From: JAZKBN01 sp040388605
GTDB taxonomy: Bacteria; Bacteroidota; Bacteroidia; Cytophagales; Flexibacteraceae
DNA length: 64,000 nucleotides
Reading direction: 5' to 3'
NCBI GenBank assembly: GCA_040388605.1
Contig: JAZKBN010000040.1
Span: forward strand, 62,001-126,000
The notes beneath the pieces were generated by a model that was not told where the DNA came from, did no database searches, and saw only the letters and a program-made list of their open reading frames with translations. A program made the translations under genes and the position numbers. Positions 1 to 9,898 of this stretch are shown here, one piece after another; within the stretch, counting starts at the first letter, position 1, and each line of letters begins with the position of its first letter.

Positions 1-633
1 GGGGCCGGTAAAACCACCCTCGTAAAATTGCTCGCCCGCCTGTACGACCCTACCGAAGGCCGAATACTCCTCGATGGCATTGATCTTAGAGATTACAACC
101 TCACTGATCTGCGCCGTGAAACCGGTGTTATTTTCCAGGATTTTGTGAAGTTCCAACTTACTGCCGGGCAAAACATTGCCGTTGGCCGAATAGAGCAAAA
201 GGAAAACAGGGATGTAATTGTAAAAGCCGCCCATCAAAGCCTTGCAGATTCCGTTATTGAAAAGCTGCCCGAAGGTTATGATCAAATCATAGGCAAGCGT
301 TTTGCCAAGGGCATAGATTTATCGGGCGGGCAGTGGCAAAAAATTGCCCTCGGTCGGGCCTATATGCGCGATGCCCAATTGCTTATCCTTGATGAACCTA
401 CTGCCGCCCTTGATGCCCGCGCCGAGTTCGAGGTATTCGAGCGCTTTGCCGAGCTTACCAAAGGGAAAACCGCTGTTCTTATATCGCACCGTTTCAGCAC
501 AGTTCGCATGGCCGACAGGGTGCTGGTTTTGGAAAACGGCACATCGGTGGAAGTGGGCTCGCATACGGAGCTTATGGCGGCAGGAGGTAAGTATGCATCG
601 CTGTTTACTTTGCAGGCGCAGGGGTATAAGTAA
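1..633 (+). CDS. ABC exporter ATP-binding domain, 5' partial
   Basis: This is the C-terminal nucleotide-binding domain of an ABC transporter; the upstream part lies outside the window. The frame is open from base 1 and begins inside the Walker A motif (GAGKTTLVKL). It continues through a Q-loop (GVIFQDFVKF), the ABC signature LSGGQ, Walker B LLILDEPTAALD and the H-loop histidine in LISHRFSTVRMADR. This order and spacing are those of an ABCB/MsbA-type exporter, in which a membrane domain is normally fused upstream. Substrate cannot be inferred. It ends about 70 bp before the convergent pseudogene at 705. Confidence 0.9.
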   Translation, partial: GAGKTTLVKLLARLYDPTEGRILLDGIDLRDYNLTDLRRETGVIFQDFVKFQLTAGQNIAVGRIEQKENRDVIVKAAHQSLADSVIEKLPEGYDQIIGKRFAKGIDLSGGQWQKIALGRAYMRDAQLLILDEPTAALDARAEFEVFERFAELTKGKTAVLISHRFSTVRMADRVLVLENGTSVEVGSHTELMAAGGKYASLFTLQAQGYK

Positions 634-704
634 GAGCCTGGTAAAACTTAACGCAAACGCATAAGCAAGCGGGTTATATGAATTTCCTTTGCTGCCGGAA
701 AGGC

Positions 705-1337
705 TTAATGACCATGGTCGTCCATGGTCATTAGCAGTTCAGAATACGAATCTTTCATAATTGCAGCATCGACTTTACTAAGGGCCTTTACCTTTTCATA
801 AAGAATATCATACTTTTCCTTAACACCGGGATCGTCCGGGTGAGGACCATCAAAAACGAACTTCCAAAGGCTGTGTTTATCTGCCAAGCTGAGGGGTTTT
901 AACAAAGCCAATGTCAGTTTTGTGTTTGAAAGCAGCTTGTCATACATGCAGAATTGTAATTCTGCACTGGCATCGGCTTCCCAAATCCCGTTTACGCATA
1001 GTCTTAACAACTTATTTAAATGCCTGTCTGCCGGTTCCTTTGCGCTGAGGCTGCAAAACTTGTAAACATGTTTATAATATTAATCGTATAAGGGCATTGC
1101 ACCGCTGCTTTCATCATAGCCATAAATGGCATTAAAGGTTTTAAAGTCTGCCGGAAACTCGTTGAAGAATGCACTTTCATAACGAATGCTGTCTTTGCCG
1201 GTCGCAAGTTTATATGCAGCTTTTAGAGCAATTGTCTTTTTCTTATAATCAGGACCTTGCCCGTAACAGCTTAAATTGCCTGATGTTAGCAAGGCAAATG
1301 TGCATAGTAATAGTATTGAAATAACTACGGTCTTCAT
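705..1337 (-). pseudogene. Secreted hypothetical protein gene interrupted by one in-frame stop
   Basis: Two minus-strand open stretches (1337-1080 and 1079-705) lie in exactly the same frame and are separated only by a TAA at 1082-1080. Reading through gives about 210 codons: a signal peptide (MKTVVISILLLCTFALLTSG), then a soluble domain of unknown family rich in Tyr/Lys, ending in MDDHGH. Across the stop the text reads ...AMPLYD-stop-YYKHVYKFC..., and both sides look like ordinary protein. A single substitution of a sense codon (for example GAA, CAA or AAA to TAA) would explain this. A short secreted 85-residue product could still be made, or the stop may be a sequencing error. The family is not recognised. 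Confidence 0.6.
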
Positions 1338-1426
1338 ATCATTTCCGGGTATTGCTTTTTTATATCCAAAGCAATGCTTGTTGCAACTGCAAGTTTCAAT
1401 TTAACCCTTGTAATTGCAGTATAACA

Positions 1427-1453
1427 AACATGCCCGGTATTGCCGGGCATGTT
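1427..1453 (-). terminator. Hairpin terminator after the T9SS operon
   Basis: An 11-bp perfect inverted repeat (AACATGCCCGG / CCGGGCATGTT) with a 5-base loop lies just past the 3' end of the PD40-OmpA gene. On the minus strand it is followed by a T-containing stretch. It probably ends the 9457-1487 operon and separates it from the pseudogene downstream. Confidence 0.65.
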
Positions 1454-1486
1454 CAATTTTATGCTTACTGTTTGTGGCAGTGGGGC

Positions 1487-3136
1487 TTACTGCTCCCGTA
1501 TCTCCACATCGGTACGGCGGTTTTGCTGCCTGCCATAAGCGGTTGTGTTTGCTGCGACCGGTGCATACATGCCCTTACCCAGTGTTCGGATACGTGCCGC
1601 CGCTATGCCATGCTCTTCAAGCCAGGCCTTAATGGTCTCAGCCCGCCGGTTCGATAACCGGTCGTTTACTTCGGCGCTGCCTATGCTGTCGGTATGGCCG
1701 TAGAGGAACAGCTTTGCATTGGGGCGAACCTGCAGGTATTCCAGCAATTCGGTAAGAATGCGTTCCGATGGCTTGGTAATATTCCATTTGTCAAATGGAA
1801 ACAGTACCCGGAAGCTGCCTTTAACTTTCGGATAGCTTTTTACAAGATGATCTGAATAGGTTTTTTTCTCCGACTCCGGCCGGGTTTCCATTACCTTTTC
1901 TTCAACGCTGCGCTCGCCGGGCACGCGGGCAATTTTAAGGCGTTCATTCTCGCGTTTCAGGCTGTCAACGGTTGCGAGCAGGTTTTTAACAAAGGTGGTA
2001 TCGGGGCAATCATGCCAAATTTCGTTTTCGGGGGCCTGTATAAGCTTCAGCAGGGTTACACCCCGGCGGTAACCGGGCGGCGAATTTTCTACTGTAGGCA
2101 GGTAATCATTGTTTCTGCGGGCATTTCTCAGGCTGTCGAGTTTTTCGCGTTTTACAATCTGGGCGGTATCGCGCACGGTTAGGGTAAACAAATCGCAAAG
2201 GCCGTTGCTTGTGGCGCTGTCGGTGGCAAAAACGGCATATTGGCGGTTGGGCGCAATTCGGAAATAGCCGTCGAAACCTTTTGTGTTTACAGCAGGGCCT
2301 AAGTTAACGGGTGTGCTCCAGTTGTTATAAGTGGTATCAAGCCTTTGGGTACGGAAAATATCGGCCCCTCCGAGGCCTTTATGGCCTGTGCTGGCGAAAT
2401 AGAGGGTAATTCCGTCAGGGTCCATCCATGGCGAGAACTCTATGCCGGGAGTATTAATTACCGAGCCCAGTGATTTTGGGATTGAATAGCCGCCTGTATC
2501 TGACTTAATGCTGTAAAACAAATCTTCGTTATAAGCTGGGTTATTGAGGTTGTTTGAATCGGTGGTTTTTGCGGAAACCGTTTTGGCGTTCGGATCCTGC
2601 TTGTTAATGCTTTGCTTGGGGCAGCTGATAAACAGCACGTTTTCATCAGGACCAAGGCAATAGCCCGAAAAGCCGTTGCTCGGGTTAAAGCCATGCAGCT
2701 TCATTACTTTAGGCTCGTTCCAAGTGCCTGCAAAGTTGAAAGAGTAAGATATACCGGGGGCCATTACCTTGGCATTATGGGTATAGCTGTTATCAAGATA
2801 CAGCATGCGCCCTGCAGCCGATACATGGAACACGGCATTATCCTGGAAATTATTTATGGGGGCAGGCATTTGCTTTGCAGGCTGCCACTTGCCTTTTTTG
2901 TTCAGGCGGCTGTACCAAATATCCTGCCCGCCGGCCATGCCGCCTATGTTTTTTCCGTAAAGCCCCCTTATGAAATACATTGTTTTCCCGTCGGGTGAAA
3001 ATACGGGCAACAGCTCGTCGGCTTCGGAGTTAAACTCTTTGCCGAGGCGGGTTTTCTGATTAAAAATTTGGGCTTCTGCGCACAGTGTCGGCAAGGCGGC
3101 GAGCAACAGGCAAAACAGAAATTTAAGTCTATACAT
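1487..3136 (-). CDS. PD40 beta-propeller / OmpA-family outer-membrane protein
   Basis: A 549-residue protein with a Sec signal peptide (MYRLKFLFCLLLAALPTLCAEAQ form). Residues of roughly 35-330 carry WD40-like PD40 repeats (LLPVFSPDGKTMYFIR; SPWMDPDGITLYFAS; GGADIFRTQR). The C-terminal ~110 residues are an OmpA peptidoglycan-binding domain (LYGHTDSIGSAEVNDRLSNR, ending RRTDVEI). The architecture resembles PorE-like T9SS accessory proteins but lacks an evident N-terminal TPR. It is the last gene of the operon with the type B adhesin and PorP/SprF, so it probably anchors the secreted or membrane component to peptidoglycan. Assignment to PorE itself would be inference. Confidence 0.87.
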   Translation of the reverse strand: MYRLKFLFCLLLAALPTLCAEAQIFNQKTRLGKEFNSEADELLPVFSPDGKTMYFIRGLYGKNIGGMAGGQDIWYSRLNKKGKWQPAKQMPAPINNFQDNAVFHVSAAGRMLYLDNSYTHNAKVMAPGISYSFNFAGTWNEPKVMKLHGFNPSNGFSGYCLGPDENVLFISCPKQSINKQDPNAKTVSAKTTDSNNLNNPAYNEDLFYSIKSDTGGYSIPKSLGSVINTPGIEFSPWMDPDGITLYFASTGHKGLGGADIFRTQRLDTTYNNWSTPVNLGPAVNTKGFDGYFRIAPNRQYAVFATDSATSNGLCDLFTLTVRDTAQIVKREKLDSLRNARRNNDYLPTVENSPPGYRRGVTLLKLIQAPENEIWHDCPDTTFVKNLLATVDSLKRENERLKIARVPGERSVEEKVMETRPESEKKTYSDHLVKSYPKVKGSFRVLFPFDKWNITKPSERILTELLEYLQVRPNAKLFLYGHTDSIGSAEVNDRLSNRRAETIKAWLEEHGIAAARIRTLGKGMYAPVAANTTAYGRQQNRRTDVEIREQ

Positions 3137-3238
3137 ATTAACCTATATCATGCGAATGCTACAGAGGTGCATTCGAGGTGTTCATTTTAAAATAAATATT
3201 TTTTACCCTGATCAAAGGGAGCTGTTCTGCCGGGCGGC

Positions 3239-4264
3239 TTAATTCCAGAATTTGCCCGGTGCAATTTTATGGTGCATAAGTCCGCGAACGTTATAGCCCA
3301 CTACAATTTCATGCGTACCGAAAGATTGCAGCATCAGGGAGGTAGTGGTATGGTCGTAACTGTAGCCCAGGAGCACATTGGGCAGCAGGTAAATACCCGC
3401 CTGCGCGCTTATGCCGGTTCCTATGCGGAAAGTGCCGCCGAGCCAGTATTTTTCATTGTACCGGGCGGTAAGCGTAACATCGTTGGCAAGGCTTGCTGTT
3501 TTGGTTTGCCTTACCATAACGCTGGGTATAAGCGCCAGTTCTTTGGTTGCGTTCACCTTATAGCCGCCTGTAAGGTAAATATGGGGGTAAACGGTGTTTT
3601 GGAGGTCGGCGGCCTTGTCGGCGGTAGACCAATCACTGGGGGCAAGCTGCTGGCCTGCAAGGCCCAGGAAATAGTTTTTACCCGTAAGCCAAACCCCGGC
3701 CGATACTTCCGGAAGTATGATGGATGCTATGCCCTGCAATGCAGCATCGCCGAACTCTTCGGGCCTGAGCATGTTTTGATTCAGGGCGTAGGTGGTAAAG
3801 CCCAGCCCTGCACCGGCCGACAGCTGTAAATCAGGCCTGATTGCGTAATGGTAAGCATAAGTAACCTGGAAAGAGTTGGAGCTGAGCGCTGCCATATTAT
3901 CATACAGGAACACAATACCCAGGCCATGGTGATTGGCATAACCTTTATCACGCTCTTTGGCAGCCTTGCGCAGCTTCAGCACCTGTTCGGCGCCTTTACC
4001 GCGAACAGGCAATCCGAAGCTTTCGGGCACTTCTTTAGCCCTGAGGCTGAAGTTAGCCGTCATATAAAAAGACTGCGGCGGGCTCTCAAGCGTTGAATTG
4101 TATTGGGCCCTGTTGCCCATCCTGAATTCAGAACCGTAATTGAGGCCGCTGAGCGCCGGGTTCAGCAGGAAATTATTTTGGTTATACTGGGTAACCAGGG
4201 GGCGTTGCTGCGCATAACAGGCAGCGGCAACAAGCAATAATATAAAGGTGAATGTGCTGCGCAT
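3239..4264 (-). CDS. PorP/SprF family type IX secretion membrane protein
   Basis: This 341-residue outer-membrane beta-barrel has a signal peptide and the family-typical opening after it (QQRPLVTQYNQNNFLLNPALSG is characteristic of PorP/SprF). Amphipathic strands continue to the C-terminal FWN. In Bacteroidota, SprF-like proteins are paired with type B CTD cargo such as SprB and are needed for that cargo's export or surface attachment. Here it follows the giant type B protein by only 6 bp, the classical arrangement, and precedes the PD40-OmpA gene by 102 bp. A dedicated partner role for the upstream cargo is inferred from this order. Confidence 0.92.
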   Translation of the reverse strand: MRSTFTFILLLVAAACYAQQRPLVTQYNQNNFLLNPALSGLNYGSEFRMGNRAQYNSTLESPPQSFYMTANFSLRAKEVPESFGLPVRGKGAEQVLKLRKAAKERDKGYANHHGLGIVFLYDNMAALSSNSFQVTYAYHYAIRPDLQLSAGAGLGFTTYALNQNMLRPEEFGDAALQGIASIILPEVSAGVWLTGKNYFLGLAGQQLAPSDWSTADKAADLQNTVYPHIYLTGGYKVNATKELALIPSVMVRQTKTASLANDVTLTARYNEKYWLGGTFRIGTGISAQAGIYLLPNVLLGYSYDHTTTSLMLQSFGTHEIVVGYNVRGLMHHKIAPGKFWN

Positions 4265-4270
4265 GTCTGT

Positions 4271-7200
4271 TTATCGGGTTAGGGTTACGGTTCCTGTAAA
4301 AGGGGCATCGCCGGGTTTTAAAACAATCTGGTAAACGTAACCGCCGGCAGGTAAATCATTGCCTTTATATGTTCCGTCCCAGGGTTGGGTATAGCCGGTG
4401 CTTTCGTAAACTGCCTCATCCCATCGGTTAAAAATGGTTACTTTACATTCAGGGAACAGGCCAATGCGGCCAATATTCCAGGTGTCGTTCTTACGGTCGG
4501 TATTAGGGGTGAATACATTATACACTATTACCTGGTCTTCTACCGATATTGTAACATCGTCTTCGGCTATGCAGCCTCCATCGCCCGTAACGGTGAGCTT
4601 CAGGGTGTAAGTTCCTTTAGGGGCTACAAAGGTTGCCTGGGTATTTCCCGGCGGGGCGTTCAGGGTAAAGCCGCCTCGGCTTATGCTTGTAACTTCCCAG
4701 GTTCGGTTGGCGCTGCCGGCAAGGGGCAGGTTTACAACGGTGCCCGGGAAAACCACTTTATCGGGTCCGGCATCGGCATTGGGCAATTCATATACGTTGA
4801 AGGTTTTAGTGCTTACCGGGCCAATACAGTTACCTGAAATGGCATTCACCTTAACGGTCCAACGCCCGGTTGTTTTCTTGTTTATCCATTGCCCGAAGGT
4901 TTGGGTGCTGCCTGTGCCGTTCAGTGTTACCGATGTGCCGTCGGGCGAAACAAGCTCCCAGTTATAAACTCCTGAGCCTATACCCGAAGCCGATGCCGTA
5001 AGGCTCTTATTCGTACAGGCATTTGTATTCATGGTAAGTATGGGGGCTTCAAGTGAAGCCTGTATAAACACGCTCATAGAAGCCGATGTGGGCGGGCAGG
5101 GCGAGCCTGTTACCGTAAGCGACCATTTCAGCCTGTAATTATTGCCTACCTGCCCGTAAAATGCTGAATTATATGCCGTAGGGCTTGTAAGTGAGCCGCC
5201 TAAGCCTGATTCAATGGTCCATATTCCGTTTTCATTGTCGCGGGGTTGCTGGGCAGCCAGGGTTATTGAGCCGGAAGAGCATATTTTTTGGTCAGGACCT
5301 ACAATGGCCGGCGGTTGGGTGGGGTAAACCAGGAAAGAGAATTCAATCGGCTGGCTTTGGCAGTCGCCGCGTTTCAGGTAAACCGACATATTATAGGTAC
5401 CCGCGCTAAGGCTGTTGAAAATAAGGTTGGAGGAATGGTTCAGCGGTTGCTGACTCCAATAATATTCACCTTCTTCGCCCCCGCCTGCAGTAATAGTAAT
5501 CCGTGTGTCGCTGCAATAGTTTGCGCTGAACTGCAAGGTGGGTTTAGATATGGGTTCAGCTATTTTCAGACTTACCTCGTCTTCTGTATAGGGGCAATTG
5601 TCGAGCTGGGCATAGCTCCAGGTTAATACATAGCTGTTGCCGGGTGCGCCCAGGAATACAGAATTGGGGTCATGCACATCGGCAAAAGCGCCGAGGCCGC
5701 CTGATTTTATTTTCCAGCTACCTACCCTGGGGGTGGGCGGAACAGAACCGTGCAGCGAAACCGAATTTATTTGGCAGGCAACGGTATCTCTGCCGGCGTT
5801 TGCAGTTGAGTTAGGTATAACATTAATGGTTACTCTTTTACGTACGCTTACGCAGCCGGAATTATTGATGCCGCCGACAAAGAAGGTAAAAGTGCCTGCA
5901 GAGCTTATATTATGCGAAGCAAAGCGCAGTGAGGTTGAGGTGGCTAAAGGTGAAGCGCTTGTGGAATCAGGGTACAGGTACCAAATATTTGCCCCTCCAC
6001 CCGAAATGGTGATTTGGCTTTTCCCGAAACCGCAGATAACTGCCGCCGATACGCTGTCTATAACAGGGCTGGGCGATATAGTCGCCTTAACTGTAATGCT
6101 GCTGCTTTGGCAGCCGTCGAACTTAGCGCTTACCTTGTAAAAAGATATGCCTGAAGCCAAAGTCTGATTTAATTCAGTACCGGTTGAAATTACATTGCCC
6201 TGCGGATCTGCCCATTCATAGGTATAAGTCGGATCAGGGTTTAGTACGCGTAAATGAGGATCCTGGCCGGAACAGGCTACAGTATCATGCGCAACCGGGG
6301 TGGTTACTTCGGTAGTGGTTACCCTGATAAAGGCATGCCTGCTTGGGCAGGTTTCCAGGTTGTAAGCAGTTGCAAACAAGGTGTCGAAATCACCGTCGGG
6401 CCTGAATGCAAATTGCCCGGTGGTATTACTACCTAATGACCTGAAATTACCGCTTCGGCGGATAAAGAATTCGTAATGAGATGCTGCAGGGGTTTGCGGC
6501 AATACCCTTACAATGCCTGCGCCGCCATAACAGAAATGCGGCAATGCATCAAATACGGGTGGTTCAGGAGCTATGTTGAAAGTAACCACGTATGGCTTTC
6601 TGGGGCCTTCGCAGCCATGCTCATTGGTATAAGAGAAGTAATAGGTACCCGGTGTGGGAACCGGGTATTTCATTTCCGGCGTAGTGAATTGGTAAAGGGG
6701 TACTGTTTCTGTAGCCGAGGTGTACAGGTTGCCGGTAAGCACTTCAGAGAAATTGAAAAAGTTATTAAACTTCAGGTGCAAATTGGCATCGTTACCAATA
6801 CAGGGCATTAAAGAGTCGCCGAAGGCCGGGGCGTCGGGTGATTCCAACGGGCCGGCAATTACAACAGCCCGCTTACTTTCACATTCGCCGTGAATGGTAG
6901 ATACGAAGTATAGTAAAATGGAAGTATCAAGGGTTATAGACAAATCTGAGCCGTGGTAGCCCAGTGGTGTGGTTGAAGTTAGAGTTGTGTACCAGTTCCA
7001 GGCGGTATCGCCGGTTAATACGGGTACGTGCACTATGCCGGAGTTGTTGCCGCATAGGTAAATAATGGTATCGGGCGGGGCAGGTATGTTGGCATTGTAA
7101 TGCGCAATAATCTCGGTAAGCTCGCTTTCGCAGCCGTTGGCATCAATTACTTTAACAAAGAAGCTTTCGTCGTTGGTGCTCACGTTTACCGTTACCGAAG

Positions 7201-9457
7201 GCCCGGTGCCGGGAATTACCCGCCTGTGTTGGTTTACCCAGGTAAACCTGGCACCCGGAACGGCAGAACTTGCGGTTAAAGTTAAAGGACCTGTACGGCA
7301 GAAGTTAACATCTGTACCTGTGGGTGAAACCGGCGGGGTGCCCAGGGTTATTTCCACCGGTGTGCGCGGGCTGTCGCAGCCTTTTACGCGGTAGCCTGCA
7401 TAAACAGTCATGGTTGCATTCACATTGGGCACCAAAACGCTGCTGTTAGGGCTCGTTGCCAACTGCGCGGATCCCGTTGGTCCTGCCCAAACAATATAGC
7501 CCGTGGCTTCGGGCGGAGCATTAATAATAATGTGGCCTATGCCGGGCGCGCAAAGGGCATCGGCCTGTGCGGTTGGTGCAGTTACGTTGCCGAAAACGGT
7601 AGCTGTAACCTTGGTTCTTTTACTTGCGCATTCCGTTCCCGGAACTATTTCTGCTACCCAGTAAGAAGTGGTGGTATTATAAGTTGTTGTGTAGGCTGAA
7701 CCTGTTACGCCCGATAAATAATCATCCCCGGTTTCAGAGGTGTACCAGCGAAATTGGTTGCTGTTAGGCCTGTCGGCCGATGATTCAACAAGCAGGGTAA
7801 TTACGGAAGGTGCACAGCCTGATGAGTCGGTACCCAGTGGCCGGGTTGGTTTTTTATCTACGTTTATGAATATGGGGTTAGGCGAATAGTAATCGCACCA
7901 TAGGTTATGATATAACATGGTAATGGTGCCGCTTTCGGTAAAATGATATGTAAGGCTGCCCGCGTTGCTGAAACCTGCCGTTGAACCGCCGGCCGATAAG
8001 TAGGGGAAAACGTCATAGCCGGCGCTTTGTGGTATTGTAATAGTATTCAGAGATACGCCGTCGTCGCAGAAGGTATAAGTTTCTGAGGGTGCGTAAACAG
8101 GCATGTGGAAAATAAAAAGCGTAATGGGCGTTCTCGGCGATTCGCAATTGCCTATATTGTTTGTGGCCCAAACGGTTACCGGCGCATCAGCAGTTACCGG
8201 AACTGATACCACGAAATCTGTTGAAATCAGGTTTCCGCCGAATTCAGCATCATACCAACGCAGGTTCAGGAAGCGGTCTATTGGGTAAGCGGTAATGCTT
8301 ACAGGTTGGCCATCAGTTACTTCGCAACCAGGTTCGGTATATAAAATAGGGGTTAGCAAGGGTGCCATATACCCGAATGCCAGCGGGGTTCCCTCGGTTG
8401 AGGCAGACACTGTTAAAGTGTTGTCTGAAGTTACATCACCTATAGTTACAGGACTTCCTTCGCCGGTGCCGCCAATGGTGCGCCATCCGGGAGCGCCGTT
8501 ATCGCCTACTGTCCATTGCACCACCTTAATCATGGTTTCATCGCGAATAACGCCGGGGTTGTTCCAGTATAGCCGCACTTTTACCTGTGCAGCACCATCG
8601 GTTAATGAGGTAATGCGCCACCATTCATTCCTGTCGACCCAGCAAAGCTCGTTGAACTCGCTGATTACGCTGGTGGCAGGGTAGCCGGCCGTGGCAGGGT
8701 TCTGAAAAAAGTATTCCAGCCTGAATTTTTCGGGCCTGCCGTTGTTGAAATAGATGTTAAAAATGCGGGGCGGACTGCCGAAATTATCGGCAATGGGAAT
8801 ATCTATTGAATAATCCCCGCTGCGAAAAACGACGGGCCTGCCTATATTATAGCCTGTGCCTTCGGGGCTTACGGCTGATTCGGTATAAACAATAGGAAAT
8901 GCTCCCGAGGTTACATTGGCATTCAGGGTGGCGAGCTTGTTCACATAAACAGAATCGCTCATGGTCATGGCCGAGTTTATAACAAGGTTCCAAAAAGCCT
9001 CATGCCTGCCTGTGGTGCTTATGGTGTTTGTGCTGTTGAAAACAACTGTTCCGCCGCCTGAATGAAAGCTGTTGAGGCCGGCCAGGTTATCCCATCCCGC
9101 ATTTACATTGAGCACAGCGCCTTTTACTGAAGTATCGGCCCCCATGTTCAGCAGGCCGCCTGCAATGGTAACGCCGCTGTTGGCTGTCAGGCTGTTGCCC
9201 GCCCCTATAAGTGTAAGCGAACCGCTGTTAATGCGGAACTTGCCGCATTGCGCAGTGCCCGTTATAATTGCCGCATTGGTGGCGCTTACTATGGTTACCG
9301 CATCGGCTGCGCCGGGTACGCCGGCAGGGGTCCAGTTGGCGGCTGTGTTCCAGTCAGAAGATTGGCTGCCGTTCCAGGTTCGTTGGGCTGAAAGGCTGAG
9401 TGAAATGCAAAACAAAAATGCAATCAGCAGGCAGGTGCGTAGAATATGTATTAACAT
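4271..9457 (-). CDS. Giant T9SS type B sorting-domain protein (SprB-like adhesin)
   Basis: A 1728-residue secreted protein with a Sec signal peptide ending near SLSLSAQ. It has an N-terminal module common to such proteins (TWNGSQSSDWNTAANW), followed by about fifteen Ig-like CHU_C-associated modules. Each has a pair of cysteines and phrases such as CESPRTPITL, CDSPRTPVEI, CESKRAVVIA. The C-terminal ~85 residues form the gliding-motility-type (type B) CTD: VYNVFTPNTDRKNDTWNI, FNRWDEAVYES, WDGTYKGNDLPAGGYVYQI. Proteins of this build are exported by T9SS and act as surface adhesins. It heads an operon with a PorP/SprF partner. Ligand or adhesion target is unknown. Confidence 0.92.
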   Translation of the reverse strand: MLIHILRTCLLIAFLFCISLSLSAQRTWNGSQSSDWNTAANWTPAGVPGAADAVTIVSATNAAIITGTAQCGKFRINSGSLTLIGAGNSLTANSGVTIAGGLLNMGADTSVKGAVLNVNAGWDNLAGLNSFHSGGGTVVFNSTNTISTTGRHEAFWNLVINSAMTMSDSVYVNKLATLNANVTSGAFPIVYTESAVSPEGTGYNIGRPVVFRSGDYSIDIPIADNFGSPPRIFNIYFNNGRPEKFRLEYFFQNPATAGYPATSVISEFNELCWVDRNEWWRITSLTDGAAQVKVRLYWNNPGVIRDETMIKVVQWTVGDNGAPGWRTIGGTGEGSPVTIGDVTSDNTLTVSASTEGTPLAFGYMAPLLTPILYTEPGCEVTDGQPVSITAYPIDRFLNLRWYDAEFGGNLISTDFVVSVPVTADAPVTVWATNNIGNCESPRTPITLFIFHMPVYAPSETYTFCDDGVSLNTITIPQSAGYDVFPYLSAGGSTAGFSNAGSLTYHFTESGTITMLYHNLWCDYYSPNPIFINVDKKPTRPLGTDSSGCAPSVITLLVESSADRPNSNQFRWYTSETGDDYLSGVTGSAYTTTYNTTTSYWVAEIVPGTECASKRTKVTATVFGNVTAPTAQADALCAPGIGHIIINAPPEATGYIVWAGPTGSAQLATSPNSSVLVPNVNATMTVYAGYRVKGCDSPRTPVEITLGTPPVSPTGTDVNFCRTGPLTLTASSAVPGARFTWVNQHRRVIPGTGPSVTVNVSTNDESFFVKVIDANGCESELTEIIAHYNANIPAPPDTIIYLCGNNSGIVHVPVLTGDTAWNWYTTLTSTTPLGYHGSDLSITLDTSILLYFVSTIHGECESKRAVVIAGPLESPDAPAFGDSLMPCIGNDANLHLKFNNFFNFSEVLTGNLYTSATETVPLYQFTTPEMKYPVPTPGTYYFSYTNEHGCEGPRKPYVVTFNIAPEPPVFDALPHFCYGGAGIVRVLPQTPAASHYEFFIRRSGNFRSLGSNTTGQFAFRPDGDFDTLFATAYNLETCPSRHAFIRVTTTEVTTPVAHDTVACSGQDPHLRVLNPDPTYTYEWADPQGNVISTGTELNQTLASGISFYKVSAKFDGCQSSSITVKATISPSPVIDSVSAAVICGFGKSQITISGGGANIWYLYPDSTSASPLATSTSLRFASHNISSAGTFTFFVGGINNSGCVSVRKRVTINVIPNSTANAGRDTVACQINSVSLHGSVPPTPRVGSWKIKSGGLGAFADVHDPNSVFLGAPGNSYVLTWSYAQLDNCPYTEDEVSLKIAEPISKPTLQFSANYCSDTRITITAGGGEEGEYYWSQQPLNHSSNLIFNSLSAGTYNMSVYLKRGDCQSQPIEFSFLVYPTQPPAIVGPDQKICSSGSITLAAQQPRDNENGIWTIESGLGGSLTSPTAYNSAFYGQVGNNYRLKWSLTVTGSPCPPTSASMSVFIQASLEAPILTMNTNACTNKSLTASASGIGSGVYNWELVSPDGTSVTLNGTGSTQTFGQWINKKTTGRWTVKVNAISGNCIGPVSTKTFNVYELPNADAGPDKVVFPGTVVNLPLAGSANRTWEVTSISRGGFTLNAPPGNTQATFVAPKGTYTLKLTVTGDGGCIAEDDVTISVEDQVIVYNVFTPNTDRKNDTWNIGRIGLFPECKVTIFNRWDEAVYESTGYTQPWDGTYKGNDLPAGGYVYQIVLKPGDAPFTGTVTLTR

Positions 9458-9898
9458 TCTTTAAATATTTATAACGGAAGCAAAGCAATCAGTACTATAA
9501 AAGACTCAATCCGGTGGGCAGACAGTAAATGTATGGCCTTGGTGCCTTTAAGCGCTTAAAATAAGCATGGTAATAAAAAGGCAATAACAAGGCAAAAGAC
9601 TGAGCAATAAGATAAAGGATTCAGCAGCAAATGCCCGTTTCTACGGATGAAACAGCATATTTACTATTGAACAGCAGCGCTTTAACCGGGTGTTAAGATT
9701 AAGCGCACCCGCAGGTGTTTTATTAAAGGCCTTGCTGCTGAAGGAATGCAGCATGCTTGGTATTGTTATATACCCGCTCAAATATAGGAAAGTAAACTTA
9801 GGAGGGGAAAAAAGTTTGGGGGGAGATTGTAAATATATGGCTTGCCTTCAATAAAGCTCCTCAGATTCGTGGAAGTCATTTTCGAATGGAAGATGAAA
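9458..9898. other. Intergenic region between T9SS operon and restriction-modification genes
   Basis: About 440 bp with no convincing gene. On the minus strand a TATATTTG (-7-like) box lies at 9786-9779 and could serve the T9SS operon with a long leader; no matching -33 box is clear. A purine-rich stretch with a run of six G lies near 9818-9823. No tRNA or repeat seen. Confidence 0.5.

Noticed and set aside
3269..3829. Long plus-strand frame opposite the PorP/SprF gene
   Set aside because: Shadow of the real minus-strand gene; similar long opposite-strand frames occur over several GC-rich genes.
9818..9823. Six-G run upstream of the T9SS operon, as a possible phase-variation tract
   Set aside because: Too short, and not placed at a recognisable promoter spacing; no repeat of the tract elsewhere.
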